This document shows, one piece after another, positions 22,012 through 33,579 of a stretch of 64,000 bases of DNA (position 1 is the first letter of the stretch; every line of letters begins with the position of its first letter). Origin of the DNA: Petaurus breviceps papuanus (taxonomy: Eukaryota > Chordata > Mammalia > Diprotodontia > Petauridae); the NCBI GenBank assembly GCA_028583685.1, contig JAMXIF010001164.1, positions 7,648,303-7,712,302 on the forward strand. Reading direction: 5' to 3'. The notes below the pieces were generated by a model that had not been told where the DNA came from, ran no database searches, and worked only from the letters and a program-made list of their open reading frames with translations. The position numbers were made by a program, and so were the translations under genes.

Positions 22012-22665
22012 TATCCAAGCACTTCGTTTTACAGTTGAGGAAACTGAGGCCTGTAGCAGCAAGCACCCCAAGGATCCTCAGGGTTTGCTGCCACCACAGG
22101 TTCTTGGATCTGCTTTGATAAAGGAAAGCAACTCAAAATGGGTTAACAAGTTTACTTTAATCAGTCAGATATGTATCGTTTACCTCGTTCAGGGGAAAAA
22201 GGTTAGCACCCCGAACTTCAGAATATACAGACAGTATTATCAAGACAGAAACAGATCAAGTACACAGCTTTCCAAACTGTGCAACCATTACATCCATACC
22301 AAACAACATCTGGGTTTCAAAGCTGGGGGGCTCTGGACAACGGCTAGCCCATAGTTTCGTCAAATCACAGAACACTTCTCAAAGTGAGCCCCAAAACAAA
22401 GCCTCAAATCAGGGTTTATATACCCTTCTCCTGGCTCAGAGAATGTAACAACCTTATTGACTCACTGGCCAATCAAGAAGTATCTACTGAAAAACAAGCC
22501 TCCCAACCCAGGCTCCAGGTGCACTTTAGCCTAGGGGCAGGGAAGATCTTCAAAATTTACATTCCCATTACAAGGCCCAAAGCAGAAATGACTTGCTCAA
22601 CATCATGTATACAGTGAGTAGCCAGGAACTGAAAACAAGTCCTTTAACTCTCCACTTTATATTGA
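22012..22665 (-). repeat. MIR-type SINE split by solo LTR copy 3
   Basis: Left part about 22012-22051 (TTTACAGTTGAGGAAACTGA). Right part about 22573-22665 (GCAGAAATGACTTGCTCAAC, GGAACTGAAAACAAGTCC). These join across the LTR, allowing for the AGGCC duplication. Confidence 0.75.
22052..22572 (-). mobile_element. Solo LTR of an endogenous retrovirus (copy 3)
   Basis: A 521-bp relative of copy 1 with the same ends (TGTAGC...TTACA), flanked by the 5-bp duplication AGGCC (22047-22051 and 22573-22577). It is inserted in the conserved end of a MIR-like SINE (GAGGAAACTGAGGC). By eye it is very similar to copies 1 and 2, so this family inserted within a short period. Confidence 0.88.
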
Positions 22666-22839
22666 ACTTAAGAGGAGATGTTGTTGCAATCTGTGTCCAT
22701 GGACATAATAACCTTGCTCATGAAACTATCAAATTGTCAAATGATCAAAGTTGCGTAGAATTTTTTTTCTAGATCTGGAATTTCATACTTTTGGGGAAAT
22801 CTTGGTGTGGAAATTCCCTTTACTGAGAGTCTGGTTTGT

Positions 22840-23085
22840 TGTAGAGAGCATTGGATTTGGAGTCAGAAAGCTTTGAGTTTGAACCCCACCACAAACACAC
22901 ACTAGCTGAATGACCCTGGGCAAGTCACTTAACTTTTCTCAGATTCAGTTTCCTCATCTGTAAAATAGGGATAATAATGGCACCTGTCTCAATGGGTTGT
23001 TAGGAATAGCAAAGGAGATAAAATATGTGAAGTGTTTTGCAAACTTTAAAGCACTCTATAAATACGGCTACTATTATTTAAGATA
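22840..23085 (+). repeat. MIR, full length
   Basis: GGATTTGGAGTCAGAAAGCT, GACCCTGGGCAAGTCACTTA, TCATCTGTAAAATAGGGATA, TGGGTTGTTAGGAATAGC and AAAGCACTCTATAAATACGG are present in order. Confidence 0.87.
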
Positions 23086-23099
23086 CAGATTAGTCATTT

Positions 23100-23225
23100 T
23101 TCTGATTTATCAATCAATCAATAAATGAACAAGTCTTTAAAAACCTATTATGGGAAAAGCATTGTGCTAGGCTTTGGGGATGCCAAGACAAATGTGAAAC
23201 TTTCAGGGAGTTTACATTCTATTTA
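23100..23225. repeat. Old repeat module (GTGCTAGG...GGAGTTTACATTC type)
   Basis: CAATCAATCAATAAATGAAC, GCATTGTGCTAGGCTTTGGG and TTTCAGGGAGTTTACATTCT. Same module as at 8886. Confidence 0.55.
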
Positions 23226-23544
23226 CAGTCATAGAGAACTGCCTTTGTTAATTCATGGTCACAGCTAGCTTGTGTTATAGACAGGACTTGAAACCAGGTC
23301 TTTTGACTTCTAGGCTTATACTCTATACTAGGTCATATTGCATAAAGACTTTAATTTTGTGATACAGTATATTACTGTGACATGGACTTGCTTAGAAAGC
23401 AAGAAGCTGTCACCAAAACACTTGGCAAAGAACATTGAAAAGTGAGGATGTCAGAAGCTGAAGTTTGAATTCCTTCAAATAAGATCTGAGCATAAAAGGA
23501 AAATAGAGGATTTGAATGCAATTTGCTGAAGTTTCCCTCCACCC

Positions 23545-23608
23545 CATACATATATATGTGTACATACATACATATACACCTACATATACTTATACACACA
23601 TATATAGC
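23545..23608. repeat. (TACA)n / TATA-rich microsatellite
   Basis: CATACATATATATGTGTACA and variants over about 60 bp, followed by a T-run at 23634-23654. Confidence 0.9.
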
Positions 23609-23799
23609 TGCAGTTGCCTGGTTCTAAGATTTTCTTTTTTTTTTCTTTTTTTTAGTGAATTACCTCTGGCAAGCAATTACAAAAAAAAAAGCTAACCAAC
23701 AGCTTTAACATTTTCACAGATGTCTTTTTGTTTAAAGGCTACAGGGTATATATTTTTCATAAATTATTATTTCTAAAATAGCATAGAACTTTTCTTGGA

Positions 23800-23975
23800 G
23801 AAAGTGTCATGCATAGAGTAAAAAAGCACAGGACCTGAAACCAGAGACCCTAATTCAAGCCACTTGTGTAATTGTGTAACTGAGCAAAAGACTTCATCTG
23901 TCTAGGTCTCAGTTTCTTATCTGAAAAACAAGGGTGTTGGGACTAGATAATGTCACTAAGATAGTGCTGACATCT
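23800..23975 (+). repeat. THER1-type SINE, decayed
   Basis: AAAAAGCACAGGACCTGAAA, TTGTGTAACTGAGCAAAAGA, TAGGTCTCAGTTTCTTATC and GGTGTTGGGACTAGATAATG. Confidence 0.65.
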
Positions 23976-23989
23976 TGCTATTCTGTAGT

Positions 23990-24225
23990 GAAACATTGTT
24001 GTTTGTCTTTAGTTCTCAAAGAGGACCAATGACATAGGAAGGTGATATCTTCACTTGCAAGTGAATTGGATTTAAGTGAAGCAGGGCTGTGCAAAATCAC
24101 CAGCCTCACTCTGTCCTTCAGAGCTAGCTGGATCCAGTGGCAAGACATATATCAGGATGACTGGAGATGGTCCCAGATGCAGTGAGAGAGTTTGGGTTTT
24201 TTAAGCTAAGGTCTTTCCTAGGTTA
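23990..24225. repeat. Marsupial interspersed repeat of unassigned family
   Basis: GTTCTCAAAGAGGACCAATG, CACTTGCAAGTGAATTGGAT, CACCAGCCTCACTCTGTCCT and GGTCCCAGATGCAGTGAGAG. I recognise this as a recurrent marsupial repeat unit but cannot name its family. It is about 230 bp and non-coding. Confidence 0.6.
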
Positions 24226-24289
24226 AAACATACTCTATATATTAAGAGTACTCTGGAAGCAGGATAGGTAGAAAAAGGGGAGGGAAAAG

Positions 24290-24317
24290 AGAGACACAGA
24301 GACAGAGAGAAGAGGGG

Positions 24318-24371
<54 letters not shown>

Positions 24372-24433
24372 AGAAGGAAAAAGAGAGAGAAAAAAAAAGA
24401 GAGAGGGAGAAGGGAGAAAAAGGAGAGAGAGAA

Positions 24434-24480
<47 letters not shown>
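24290..24480. repeat. (GA)n microsatellite
   Basis: About 190 bp of GAGA with AAAAAG and GGAG interruptions. Confidence 0.96.
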
Positions 24481-24482
<2 letters not shown>

Positions 24483-25440
24483 TAGTATCTCAGGTAATTA
24501 TATAAGACATGAAAAGAATGAGGAAGGAAGAAGAGAGATAGGGGTGTGTGCAAGTAAAAGATAAAAGATTGCCTGTGGTGGAATTTACTGGGTTGTGACA
24601 AAAAGCAAAAGAACACAGCACACAATAGGACATAGTTTGTGAAACAGCCAGAAGCCAGAATTGCTTATGGGAAGAGACACGGTATGTGTTCCATTGCCAT
24701 GGAAGCACCTGCGTGACTTTTCACTCTGGACTGGAGATTGCTTGCAGAGTGGGTATGGGAATCAGCTGCATAGGGTGACTGGCAATAAAGTTTCCCTTGT
24801 TGCCTCCCAACCCTCATCCTTCTGTAGCGGCAAAGCATGGAGAAAAGCAATATGGAGCATGGCAGAGACAAAGTTTTCTATTGAAGTATAGAAAAGGCCA
24901 TTGTACCTCTCAAAGGTAATTTGGGATCTTCCTATTCTTCCATTAATGTTTTCTGTGCCCCCTTAGGAGTTCGCTGGCTTGATTAGATAGCCATTGTGCC
25001 CCCCATGCATAATGAAAGCCAGGAGTAGTTATTAGTCTTATTGATGCAGAACTTTGCTTATGGTTTGGAGAAGGGACTCAAGGCATAGGTATGTTTTAAT
25101 GGAATTCACTTGTGATACGTGATCAGTTCCAATATGAATGGTTCTTTGTCTTGGGATCTCTAGTGCAGATACTTTACATGTGTGTGTTTATTGATGGGTT
25201 CATAACCTTTCCTACCTACTTCATACATGTATTAGCCAGCTGCTTCTTAATGTTGGCATCAGACATACTCATTTCCTCCTTCCAAGACTCTAAGTATTGT
25301 CTCCTATTTTGGGGGTAGAGTTGCTTTTTTTGTAGTCATATTCCTGGTGTCCCATGAACCTCTCTAACACATCTCTTGACCCGTCTGCCTAGGCAAAATC
25401 AATGGCTATTCCCTCCTCCCCACTTTTTAAAAAAGTTCTA
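24481..25440. other. Unassigned sequence
   Basis: Overlapping short open frames on both strands at 24490-24891 have no recognisable motif. No repeat assigned. Confidence 0.5.
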
Positions 25441-25442
25441 TT

Positions 25443-25604
25443 GGGGGTGGCTAGGTGGCATAGTGAATAGAGCACAGGTGTTGGAGTCAGGAGGACTTGA
25501 GGTCAAATCTGGCCTCAGACACTTAACACTTAATAGTTGTGTGACCTTGGGCAAGTCGCTTAACCCCAATTGCCCTGCCTTGCCCCCTCTAAAAGGCAAA
25601 AAAA
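25443..25604 (+). repeat. tRNA-derived marsupial SINE
   Basis: GGGGGTGGCTAGGTGGCATA head, GTGTTGGAGTCAGGAGGACT, TAACCCCAATTGCCCTGCC and an A-tail. Flanked by AAAGTTCTAT (about 25432-25441 and 25605-25614). Confidence 0.9.
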
Positions 25605-25614
25605 AAAAGTTCTA

Positions 25615-26725
25615 TCAATGTTTTTTGTTTTTATATTACAAACATTTACAGATGACTCCCACTTTTTGAGAGGTGTGTTGTAACAAAGTAAAAACAGTTA
25701 AATAAAACTAATAGTGACTTCATCTGAAAGTTAATGCAAAATTTCACATCTGTAGCACCCCCTCCCTTGATTTTAAACAAATTGGAGAAATCTATTTTTT
25801 CCCCTCTCTTCCCTGTTCCAATAGGGAAAACCCACCCTCCCCCAACTAATGTCCTGTAACAAACATGTAGTTAAGCAAAACAAATTCCCTTAATGGCTAT
25901 ATGTGCGCATGTATGCTCACATATATGTGCAGATATATACATGTATGCATATGTGCATGCATATATATAATCCCTCACCCTAAATCCACCACTTCTGTCT
26001 TATGGTTTGCATGTTTTACTGGCAGTCCTCTGGAATTGTGAATGGTCTTTGTATCCATTCTAGTTCTTACAGCTTTCAAAATTATATGTTTTTACAATGT
26101 TTTTACCATTGTATAAATTGTTCTCCTGGTTTAGCTCATTTCTATCTTCATCAATTTGTAAAAATCTCCAAAATTATTCATTTTTATAATATATAATAGC
26201 ATAAATTACTTTTCTGTTTCTTATTTCACCCTGCACACAGTTCATGTTAGTCTTTCAATTTCTTTTTTTTAATTGATCTCCTCGTTTCTTATAGTACAAT
26301 ACATTCATCTACCATGACAGATACACATCCCCTTAGTTTCCAGTTTTTTTTAGCACCACAAAAAGAGCTGCTATAAATATTTTTTATGCAAAGGATTCTC
26401 TGTCTGTCTCTGTCTCAGTCTGTCTCTCTGTCTCTCTCTCAAAAAAATTCTTTTAGGTATGTCCAGCAGTGATATCACTGGGTTAAAGGGCTTAGAAATT
26501 GGGTATAATCTCAAATTTCTTCCCAGAATGTGTTTATCTTTTCGTAAGTCCACCAACAGTGCTTTGATGTACTTACTTTCCCACAACCCCTCCAACATTT
26601 ATAATTTACCTTTTTAAAATCTTTTTGGTTATTCTAATGGGTATGAGGTAAAATATCAGAATAGCTCTAATTTTCACTTCGCTAATTAGTAGTCCTTTGG
26701 AGCACTTTTTCATATGACTTTATAT
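25615..26725 (-). mobile_element. L1 3' part on the minus strand
   Basis: Reverse L1 landmarks: CACCACAAAAAGAGCTGCTA (about 26354), GTGATATCACTGGGTTAAAG, CCACCAACAGTGCTTTGATG, GGGTATGAGGTAAAATATC and CTAATTAGTAGTCCTTTGGA. It contains internal TATG-rich (25895-25970) and CTGT-rich (26398-26440) expansions. Confidence 0.8.
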
Positions 26726-27015
26726 AATACAAATAGGAGAAATATTCAGGAACAGAGAATAGAGAGCACCACAGAAAATAAAATGGATTTTTGATAACAT
26801 GCAATTTAAAAAAGATCTTCACAAGTAAGTGTAATAAAACTGAAATTAAGAGGGAAATAACTGGGAAATTTTTGCAGCAACTTTCTCTAATAAAGATTTA
26901 ATATTCAAGATATATGAAGAACTGATTAAATTAATAAGGAAAAGAGCCATTTCCAAGTTAGTAAATGATCTAAGGATATGAACATAGTTTTGAAAGAAAG
27001 AAATCTATGCTGTAT
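26726..27015 (+). mobile_element. L1 ORF2 internal fragment on the plus strand
   Basis: ATGCAATTTAAAAAAGATCT, AAGAGGGAAATAACTGGGAA, TAATAAAGATTTAATATTCA and GTAAATGATCTAAGGATATG are the L1 ORF2 region upstream of the C-terminal block. It lies head to head with the preceding minus-strand L1 and probably forms one 5'-inverted insertion with it. Confidence 0.72.
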
Positions 27016-27039
27016 ACAGTCATATAAAATTCTATTCCC

Positions 27040-28175
27040 TAAAGTCTTTTTCTTTAAAATATTTTATTAACTCTTTTGTGTTTACATCACCTTAATTTCC
27101 AGAGATTCTTTTCTTATAACAAATAGTAAAAAAAGGAGAAAAAGAAAATCACTTCAGCCAAATGAATAAACACATTAGCCATCTCTGACCATAGGCCATA
27201 TGTGCAACGTTCCATAACCATAGTCTCCCACCTGGGAAAAGAAGAGAGGGAAGTACATTTTCTTTTTTTTTCAATGGGGTCAACCTTGATTATTAGATTT
27301 GAAAAATGTTCCATTTTATTTTATTGTCTTTTAATTTATATTTTGTATTCATTATGTATATAATTTTCTTGATTCTACTTGTTTTTGCATTAGTTTATAT
27401 GAATCTCACTCTATTTCTCTGTAATATCATTAATTGCTTCTTATGGCACAATAATATTCCAATATACTCATGTATAGTTTGTTTATCCATTTCCAAACTG
27501 ATGGTCATCTACTTCATTGCTACTTCTTTTTTTAAAGTATAAAAATACTATTATAAGTATTTTGGTGTATATGAGGGCTTCCTTTTTTTTTTTTTTCATA
27601 TTTACCTAGCAGAGGAATCTCTGAGTCAAACGGTATGGATAATTTAATCACATAATTTGCATAATTTCTAACAGATTTCCAAAATGGTTAAATCAATTTA
27701 TAGCTTCACCTATCCTCCAACATTGATTACTCCTATATTTTATAATTTTTGTCAGTTTGTTGGGCAAGTTAAATCTTAGAATTGTTTTTATTTGCATTTT
27801 TCTAGTTAATGATTTGTAACACTCTTTTTTAAATAAGCAATTGGGGTTAAGTAACTTGCTCAAGGTTGCATGGCCAGGAGTTTCTGGGTGGGTGCTAAGT
27901 GTCTGAGCCCGGATTCGATCCCAGGTCATCCCGACTCTGGGGCCGGTGCTCTTACTCACTGTGCTACCTGGCCGCCCTATAACACTTTTTAATATGGCTC
28001 TTTACAGGTTGTAACATTTCTTTTGAGAACTATTTGTTCATATCCTTTGACAACTTTGTACCTTGTGGATTGAGTCTTGATCTTAAGTATTTATGTCAGT
28101 TCCCTATGTATTTTGGATACCAAACTCTTATCAAAGATTTAAATATTTTCCTAACTGACTTCCTCTATCTTATGG
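27040..28175 (-). mobile_element. L1 3' part on the minus strand, SINE-interrupted
   Basis: Begins in 3' UTR-like sequence, then GTTTGTTTATCCATTTCCAA and CTTCACCTATCCTCCAACAT. It is interrupted by a SINE at 27832-27978 and resumes with ACTATTTGTTCATATCCTTT, GACAACTTTGTACCTTG and TACCAAACTCTTATCAAAG, all typical reverse L1 ORF2 blocks. Confidence 0.8.
27832..27978 (-). repeat. tRNA-derived SINE, 'GGCGGCC' subtype, in L1
   Basis: On the minus strand the head GGGCGGCCAGGTAGCACAGT is followed by a B-box-like GGGATCGAATCC and CCCCAATTGCTTATTT. The flanking TGTAACACTCTTTT / TATAACACTTTTT forms an imperfect target-site duplication. Confidence 0.92.
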
Positions 28176-28213
28176 TTTACTAAATCCTAATCAAATCATT
28201 GTAGTTTCCTTCT

Positions 28214-28482
28214 GTATGAGGCAGCTGGTGGTACAGTGGTTGGAGTATTGAACCTGGAATCAGGAAGAACTGAATTCAAATCCAGCCTCAGATACTTACT
28301 AGCCATATGACCCTGGGCAAGTGACTTAACATCAGTTTCCTCAACTGTAAGATGGGGATGATAATAATACCTACTTTGCAAAGTTTTTGTGAGAATCAGA
28401 TGAAATGATATTTAATCATAAAAAGGACTTAGCTCATAGTATGTACTGGCACATAGTATGTACTATATAAATACTTATTCTC
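28214..28482 (+). repeat. MIR-like SINE with long 3' part
   Basis: GAGGCAGCTGGTGGTACAGT head, CATATGACCCTGGGCAAGTG, TGTAAGATGGGGATGATAAT, AGAATCAGATGAAATGATAT and a duplicated GCACATAGTATGTACT near the end. Confidence 0.83.
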
Positions 28483-28644
28483 TTCCCCTTCCCTCTGTGT
28501 ATGTAACCAATAAACTAGCACCCTAAATTCTGGGCTTAAATGGAATGAATTCAGTCTTGGTGACCAAAATCACTCTCTCATTGGTTAGTTACTACCCCAA
28601 ATTTCCTGACAAATGGTAATTTCCTAAGCTTCATTCCTCACTAG

Positions 28645-28735
28645 GTAACAAAGCAAGGCAAATGCAGCAAGCATTTACTAAGTGCTTACTATGTGCCTAG
28701 CACTGTGCTAAAAATACAAACAAAAGGAAGAAATA
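28645..28735. repeat. Old repeat module (CATTTACTAAGTGCTTACTATGTGCC type)
   Basis: GCATTTACTAAGTGCTTACT, GTGCCTAGCACTGTGCTAAA. Shared with 8886 and 23100. Confidence 0.55.
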
Positions 28736-28971
28736 AAAGCTTACATTTAACCCACATAGAAAAGGGGCATGAAAATCAGGTAGTGAGTGGGATAAGCACC
28801 AATGAGTGCATAGTGTTGAAGTCCTACAAGTAAGAAACAGAGTCTGGAGGGGAATGATGGGTGGGCTGCTTGGGCTCTTCCACAAAAGGAAGATCTTGGC
28901 CGGAACTCACCAATGGAGGGAGGGAGCTGGTGTGGTAGAAAAGTGTTTGAGAGTAAAAGAGCTGCAGGAAC

Positions 28972-30238
28972 AGATGGACATTCCAGGTTTTTTGACTTGT
29001 CATGTTCTTTTGGGAGACCTATCATCCTTAAGTTATTTTTATGCATCCTATCTTTCAGATAAGTACAATTTGCTTGTATGGATTTTATTGCATTAGTTTA
29101 TATGAATCTTTTAGTCTTTTAACATTATTACTTTTTGTTTCTCTTCTTCCAAATTGTCTTTTATTTCTGTGCATATACATTTCTGCTCTCTATTTTTGTT
29201 CTCTTTTTTTTTCTTTTGGTAAAACTTGCCACCTTGGGTTCAAGTTTTTCTCTTCTGCTATTTTTTTTTTGGTGCTATACAGAATAAAATTATGTTTCAC
29301 AATTCCTACTTCTCTTTTTAACCATTCAGGAATATCCTACTATGATTCCCTATTCTCTTGGGAATAAACAAGATCCTCTGTCTCATCAGGTGTTAATTCA
29401 TTTTCCTTTGTCTTGCAATAATTAGTTTTAGATGTCTGGACCCTTTTACCTGATTTTGAGATTATATTACCCTGTTATTACTATTTTCCCTGTTGGTTTA
29501 TCTGCTTACACTCAAGGCCATTAATTGAGTTTTCTTCCTCCTATGATTTTTTTAGTAATTTCACACTCCCTCTCCTACCTTTTTTTGCTTCATTATTGTT
29601 CATTTTCTGACTCCTTACCTTTTCAGTGTTGTTTCATTAGGCTCTGGATCTCAAAGTCATTTCTGCCTCTTTCACTATTGAGCAATTAACAATTCACTGA
29701 CTTCAGTATCTTCCTGAGGTGCAGTGGCAGGAGTCAGGGTGGGGATGGGGGACAGAACTGGTCCCATCTTGATTCTGGGTTCTTTTATTTAGGCTTAGTG
29801 AAGTGTCACAAAACCACACACACATGTGTGTTCTCTAGTTTCTTCTGTTCTTTAATTATCTGGTTGAGCTCTATGTGACACAGAGTTCTGCCTTGCTGCC
29901 TTTACAGCTTTAGAGAACTTCTACCTTTTGGTTTTCTGTGGCACTGAAAGGAGGGGTGGTGGTAAATTTGAGTTCTGTTGCAAATCCACATATTTGGCTT
30001 AAATAGCCCTGCCAAAGGATAATGGTCAATGGGCAAAGGATTCTGAGTGAGCATTTTAGTGGTTACGAACTAGCTTTATCTGTCATTAGTTCATCAGAAT
30101 ATTACAATGTTAGGATTTTTGGTGTTTTAACCTCTCTGTACAGATGAAATTGCTTTGTCTCTAGTACATAATTACTATCTTGGAGAGGTTTGAAAGGTTT
30201 CAAAGATCAGAGAAAATGTCTAGTTCTCCATCTTCTTG
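28972..30238 (-). mobile_element. L1 5' part (5' UTR and ORF1 start), minus strand
   Basis: Minus-strand translation at 28978-29046 gives NNLRMIGLPKEHDKSKNL, the conserved ORF1 RRM-adjacent motif of L1. Further right, 30215-30235 is the reverse of an L1 5' end (GCCAAGAAGATGGAGAAC). Frames are broken. ORF2 is not present on this piece. Confidence 0.68.
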
Positions 30239-30244
30239 GCCATG

Positions 30245-31055
30245 AGATCCCAGAAGTTTTTTGGAAGTACTCTCAATTGCTCTGACCCTCTTTGCTCTTT
30301 TCCCCACATTCAATCAGTAGTCATCTTATTTGTATCTCTACAATATTTTTCACATCTGTCCATCTTTCTGGACTCACAGGGCCCCAACCCTGTTTCAGAC
30401 CTTCATTCTCTCTTTCCTGGACTATTACAATAGCCTCCTAACTGGTTTTCCTGCTTCAAATATCTCTCCTATTTAATCCATTTTTTCCACAGTTGCCAAA
30501 GTTCCCTTGGCACAGAGCCAAGCATGCCATTTTTATCCTCCAAGACTTCAGTGCTTCTCTACAAATTTCAGAATAAATGCAAGCTCTACTGTTTGACATT
30601 TAAATCCCTTCATAATCTGTTTCCACCCTGCATGTCCAGACATATTCCTCACCTTTATGCCCTCTGCAGTTCAGTAAAACTGGACTGCTTTCTATTCTTT
30701 GTACCCAACATTCCATTTCCCAGCTCAATGTCTTTGTACAAGCATCACCTAAGCCTGGTACACTTTCTCTCCCTTTAGGTGCCACTTAGAATCCTGATCT
30801 TCCTTCAAAGCACAGGTAAAGTACAATATCCTGCATAGGGCTTTAAAGGATTCTCCCCTTGCCCATGTTTTCTCCTCTACAAAACACATTGTATTTCCTT
30901 TGTGTATGTCTTATATTTATTTATAGCTGTACCTGCTGTTTCCTCTAATAGAATGTAAACTGCTTGAGGTCAGAAACTAATTTTTTTTTAATCTTTGTAT
31001 CCCCAACAATAGCAAAATACCTAGCTAATAGTAATTGTTTGGTGATTGCCTGATG
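30245..31055 (+). mobile_element. L2, long 3' fragment (about 0.8 kb)
   Basis: TCCTGGACTATTACAATAGC, CTTCATAATCTGTTTCCACC, ATTCCTCACCTTTATGCCCT, TTTCTCCTCTACAAAACACA, ATAGAATGTAAACTGCTTGA and TTTGTATCCCCAACAATAGC run in L2 order to the 3' end. The relics of the ORF are broken. Confidence 0.83.
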
Positions 31056-31264
31056 GTGGATTATTGAATATTGATTCCTATGGCATGCATCTGCATCTAA
31101 CTTCTATACTAACCTAGAACAAAGGAATCAAGCATTTCCTTTATTTATGAACTCAGAAAAGAAATATGGCTGAGTGTTCTGATACATTTTCCATTACTAG
31201 TTGCTTTTTTTCATTTTTGTGGTTAATGGAAACTCTGATGAGTAATTTGCTCCATTTATTTTTT

Positions 31265-31660
31265 ATTTTTATTTTTTTTCTGAAAAATTTTGTTTTATTT
31301 TTCCAATTACATGTAAAACAATTTTTAACACTTGTTTTAAAAAAAACTTTTGAGTACCTAATTCTATCCCTCCCTCTTCCCTCTCCCCTCCTTGAGAAGG
31401 CAAGTAATTTGATATAGATTATACATGTGCAGTCATGTAAAACATATTTTCATATTAGTCATGTTGTGAAAAAAAATAGTCCCCCCCCAAAGATTTGTTG
31501 CAGAGTAGAATACAGTGATGTAGCTTGCTTCCTCCCTACTTTCCTGTCTGTGAATCAAGAAAAATAAAGAAAGTTAAAAAAATATGCTTCAATCTGCATT
31601 CAGTCTCCAACAGTTCTTTTTCTGGAGGTGGATAGCATTTTTCATCATATGACTTGCTTC
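31265..31660 (-). mobile_element. L1 3' UTR fragment
   Basis: TTTTTCCAATTACATGTAAA, TACCTAATTCTATCCCTCCC, TTAGTCATGTTGTGAAAAAA and GCTTCAATCTGCATTCAGTC. The same block is at 40085-40400. Confidence 0.8.
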
Positions 31661-31689
31661 ATTTACACCAGAAATTATTGCTACCTTGC

Positions 31690-32000
31690 TGCCCTGGATA
31701 ACCTTCCTTCCTAGTGCCCTTCTGTCTGGATCGGTGATGCCTCTCTGAGATCACTATTTTTAGGAACGCTTGGGCCACCATTCTTCTCTTTATTCCCTCC
31801 TCCCCATTCACCATCCCTGACTATCACCTTTCCAGAACAGAGTGAGCCTCCCTAGCCATTGCTTCTCTTTGTGTGGGGTCTCTCCCATTAGAATGTAACC
31901 TCCTTGAAGACAGGACTTTTTCTACTTTGGTATTTGTATTCTCAGCCCTTAGTACAGTGCATGGCACATATTAATCACTTAATAATGCTTTCCCCCATTT
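31690..32000 (+). mobile_element. L2 3' end
   Basis: CCCATTAGAATGTAACCTCC, TTGAAGACAGGACTTTTTC and AGTACAGTGCATGGCACATA. The left half is less certain. Confidence 0.65.
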
Positions 32001-32104
32001 ATATGAGAATAATAACCATCATTAAAAACTCATTTGCATAGCACTTTAAATTTTGCAAAGTGCTTCTCTCACAACATTCCTGTAAGCATTGTAGCATTGT
32101 TATC

Positions 32105-32325
32105 CTGTTGATCTGAAGTCAAGAAGACTTGAGTTCAAATGCTGCCTTAGACACTTTTGAGCCATGTTACCCCAGGCAAGAAACTTAATTGCTGCCTGCC
32201 TCAGTTTCCTCATCTGTAAAATGTGGATAATAATAACATCTTCTTGCCAGGTATGTCAGGAGGATAAAATGAATTTTTTGTAAGGTGCTTTGCAATCCTT
32301 GAAGCATTATAAAAATACTATGATG
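32105..32325 (+). repeat. MIR-type SINE ending in (GAT)n
   Basis: GATCTGAAGTCAAGAAGACT, TTACCCCAGGCAAGAAACTT, CTCATCTGTAAAATGTGGAT, AGGTGCTTTGCAATCCTTGA, then GATGATAATGATGATGATGA at 32320-32350. Confidence 0.8.
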
Positions 32326-32929
32326 ATAATGATGATGATGATGATGATGTTAATGATTAACTAGAGACCAGGAATCATGTCTCAGAGAGTGGAAGTAACT
32401 TACTTAAGGTCAATGTTGGAGGCAGAACTTAAAACCAAATCTTTTGACTCCTGACTTCCATTCTCTGAGGTTATTCCTGCCTTTGGTGACCATTTCTGTT
32501 TCTGGTAAATGTCCTGCTGGTTGGGGTGGCCCAGACTATTGTCATTTCTTTGTCTAGGCCATGGAAAGCAACTATTTGGTTGTTCTGCATATCCCAAGGA
32601 TTGACCCACTTCTTTCCCATTCAAAGACATTCCTGAATTCTGTCCAGGGTTTTTCTCCTTTTCTGACTTGTTGTAGAATAGAATACAGTGATGTAGCTAG
32701 CTTCCTCCCTGCTTTCCTGTCTGTGAATCAAGCTCACAGCTCTTTAAAGGTTTTTACAGCTTGTAATTATCAGGGAAAAGACATGGTATAAAAATGACCT
32801 CCCTCGTCTGGGCTCCTATCCTCCCCTTCCCCCAGCCACTTTTTCTCCCTCTTTTTTTTTTTTCCATTTAGATCTTGTGGTGAAAAACAAAGTTACCCAT
32901 TGATGCTAATGGAAATAGAATCCATTCAT

Positions 32930-33083
32930 TTTTTTTAAGCAATTGGGGTTAAGTAACTTGCTCAAGGTTACACAGCCAGGTGTTTCTGGGTGGATGCTAA
33001 GTGTCTGAGCCGGGATTCCATCCCCCAGGTCATCCTGACACTGGGGCTGGTGCTCTTACTCTCTGTGCTACCTGGCCGCCCCC
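32930..33083 (-). repeat. tRNA-derived SINE, 'GGCGGCC' subtype
   Basis: Target-site duplication TCCATTCAT (32921-32929 and 33084-33092), poly-T tail retained. Minus-strand head GGGGCGGCCAGGTAGCACAG and internal GTGTCAGGATGACCTGGGGG. Confidence 0.93.
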
Positions 33084-33354
33084 TCCATTCATGTTTTAAA
33101 AGCTGACAAAAAGACTGTGTAAACAGTAAAGGGCTATATGAATGTCAGGTACTAAAAGGGATATCTATCCGTAGACCAATAGTCTTTGGGTTTTGGTAAT
33201 TCAACCAGTCATGAAGCCACCTAACTCCATTTTTAATCTAATTCTCATCTCTTCATCTTGTCTCTAGGGTTCTTACAAAAGACTTTATCCAATGTTTTGT
33301 TGAAATACAGATACATTACATATGCTACATTCCCTTAATCTAATAACTACCCTT

Positions 33355-33475
33355 TCCTCTGTGTGTGTGTATATATGCATTATGTACATGTATATGTATG
33401 TGTATGCATGTATCTATGTGTATGGATATATGTATGAATATATGTGTATATATACATGTATATAAGTATATATGT
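33355..33475. repeat. (TATG)n / (TGTA)n microsatellite
   Basis: GTGTGTGTGTATATATGCAT followed by TATG-rich variants over about 120 bp. Confidence 0.93.
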
Positions 33476-33579
33476 TTCTTTAACAGGATTGATATTTAGG
33501 TGTGGAAAGACCTTATAGATTATAAACTTCAAGTCCTTCATTTTATATATGATTATAATGGAGCTCAGAGATTTATTTT

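Noticed and set aside
23540-23610. Considered as CRISPR-like or array repeat
   Set aside because: It is a plain TACA/TATA microsatellite; no spaced identical repeats exist in the window.
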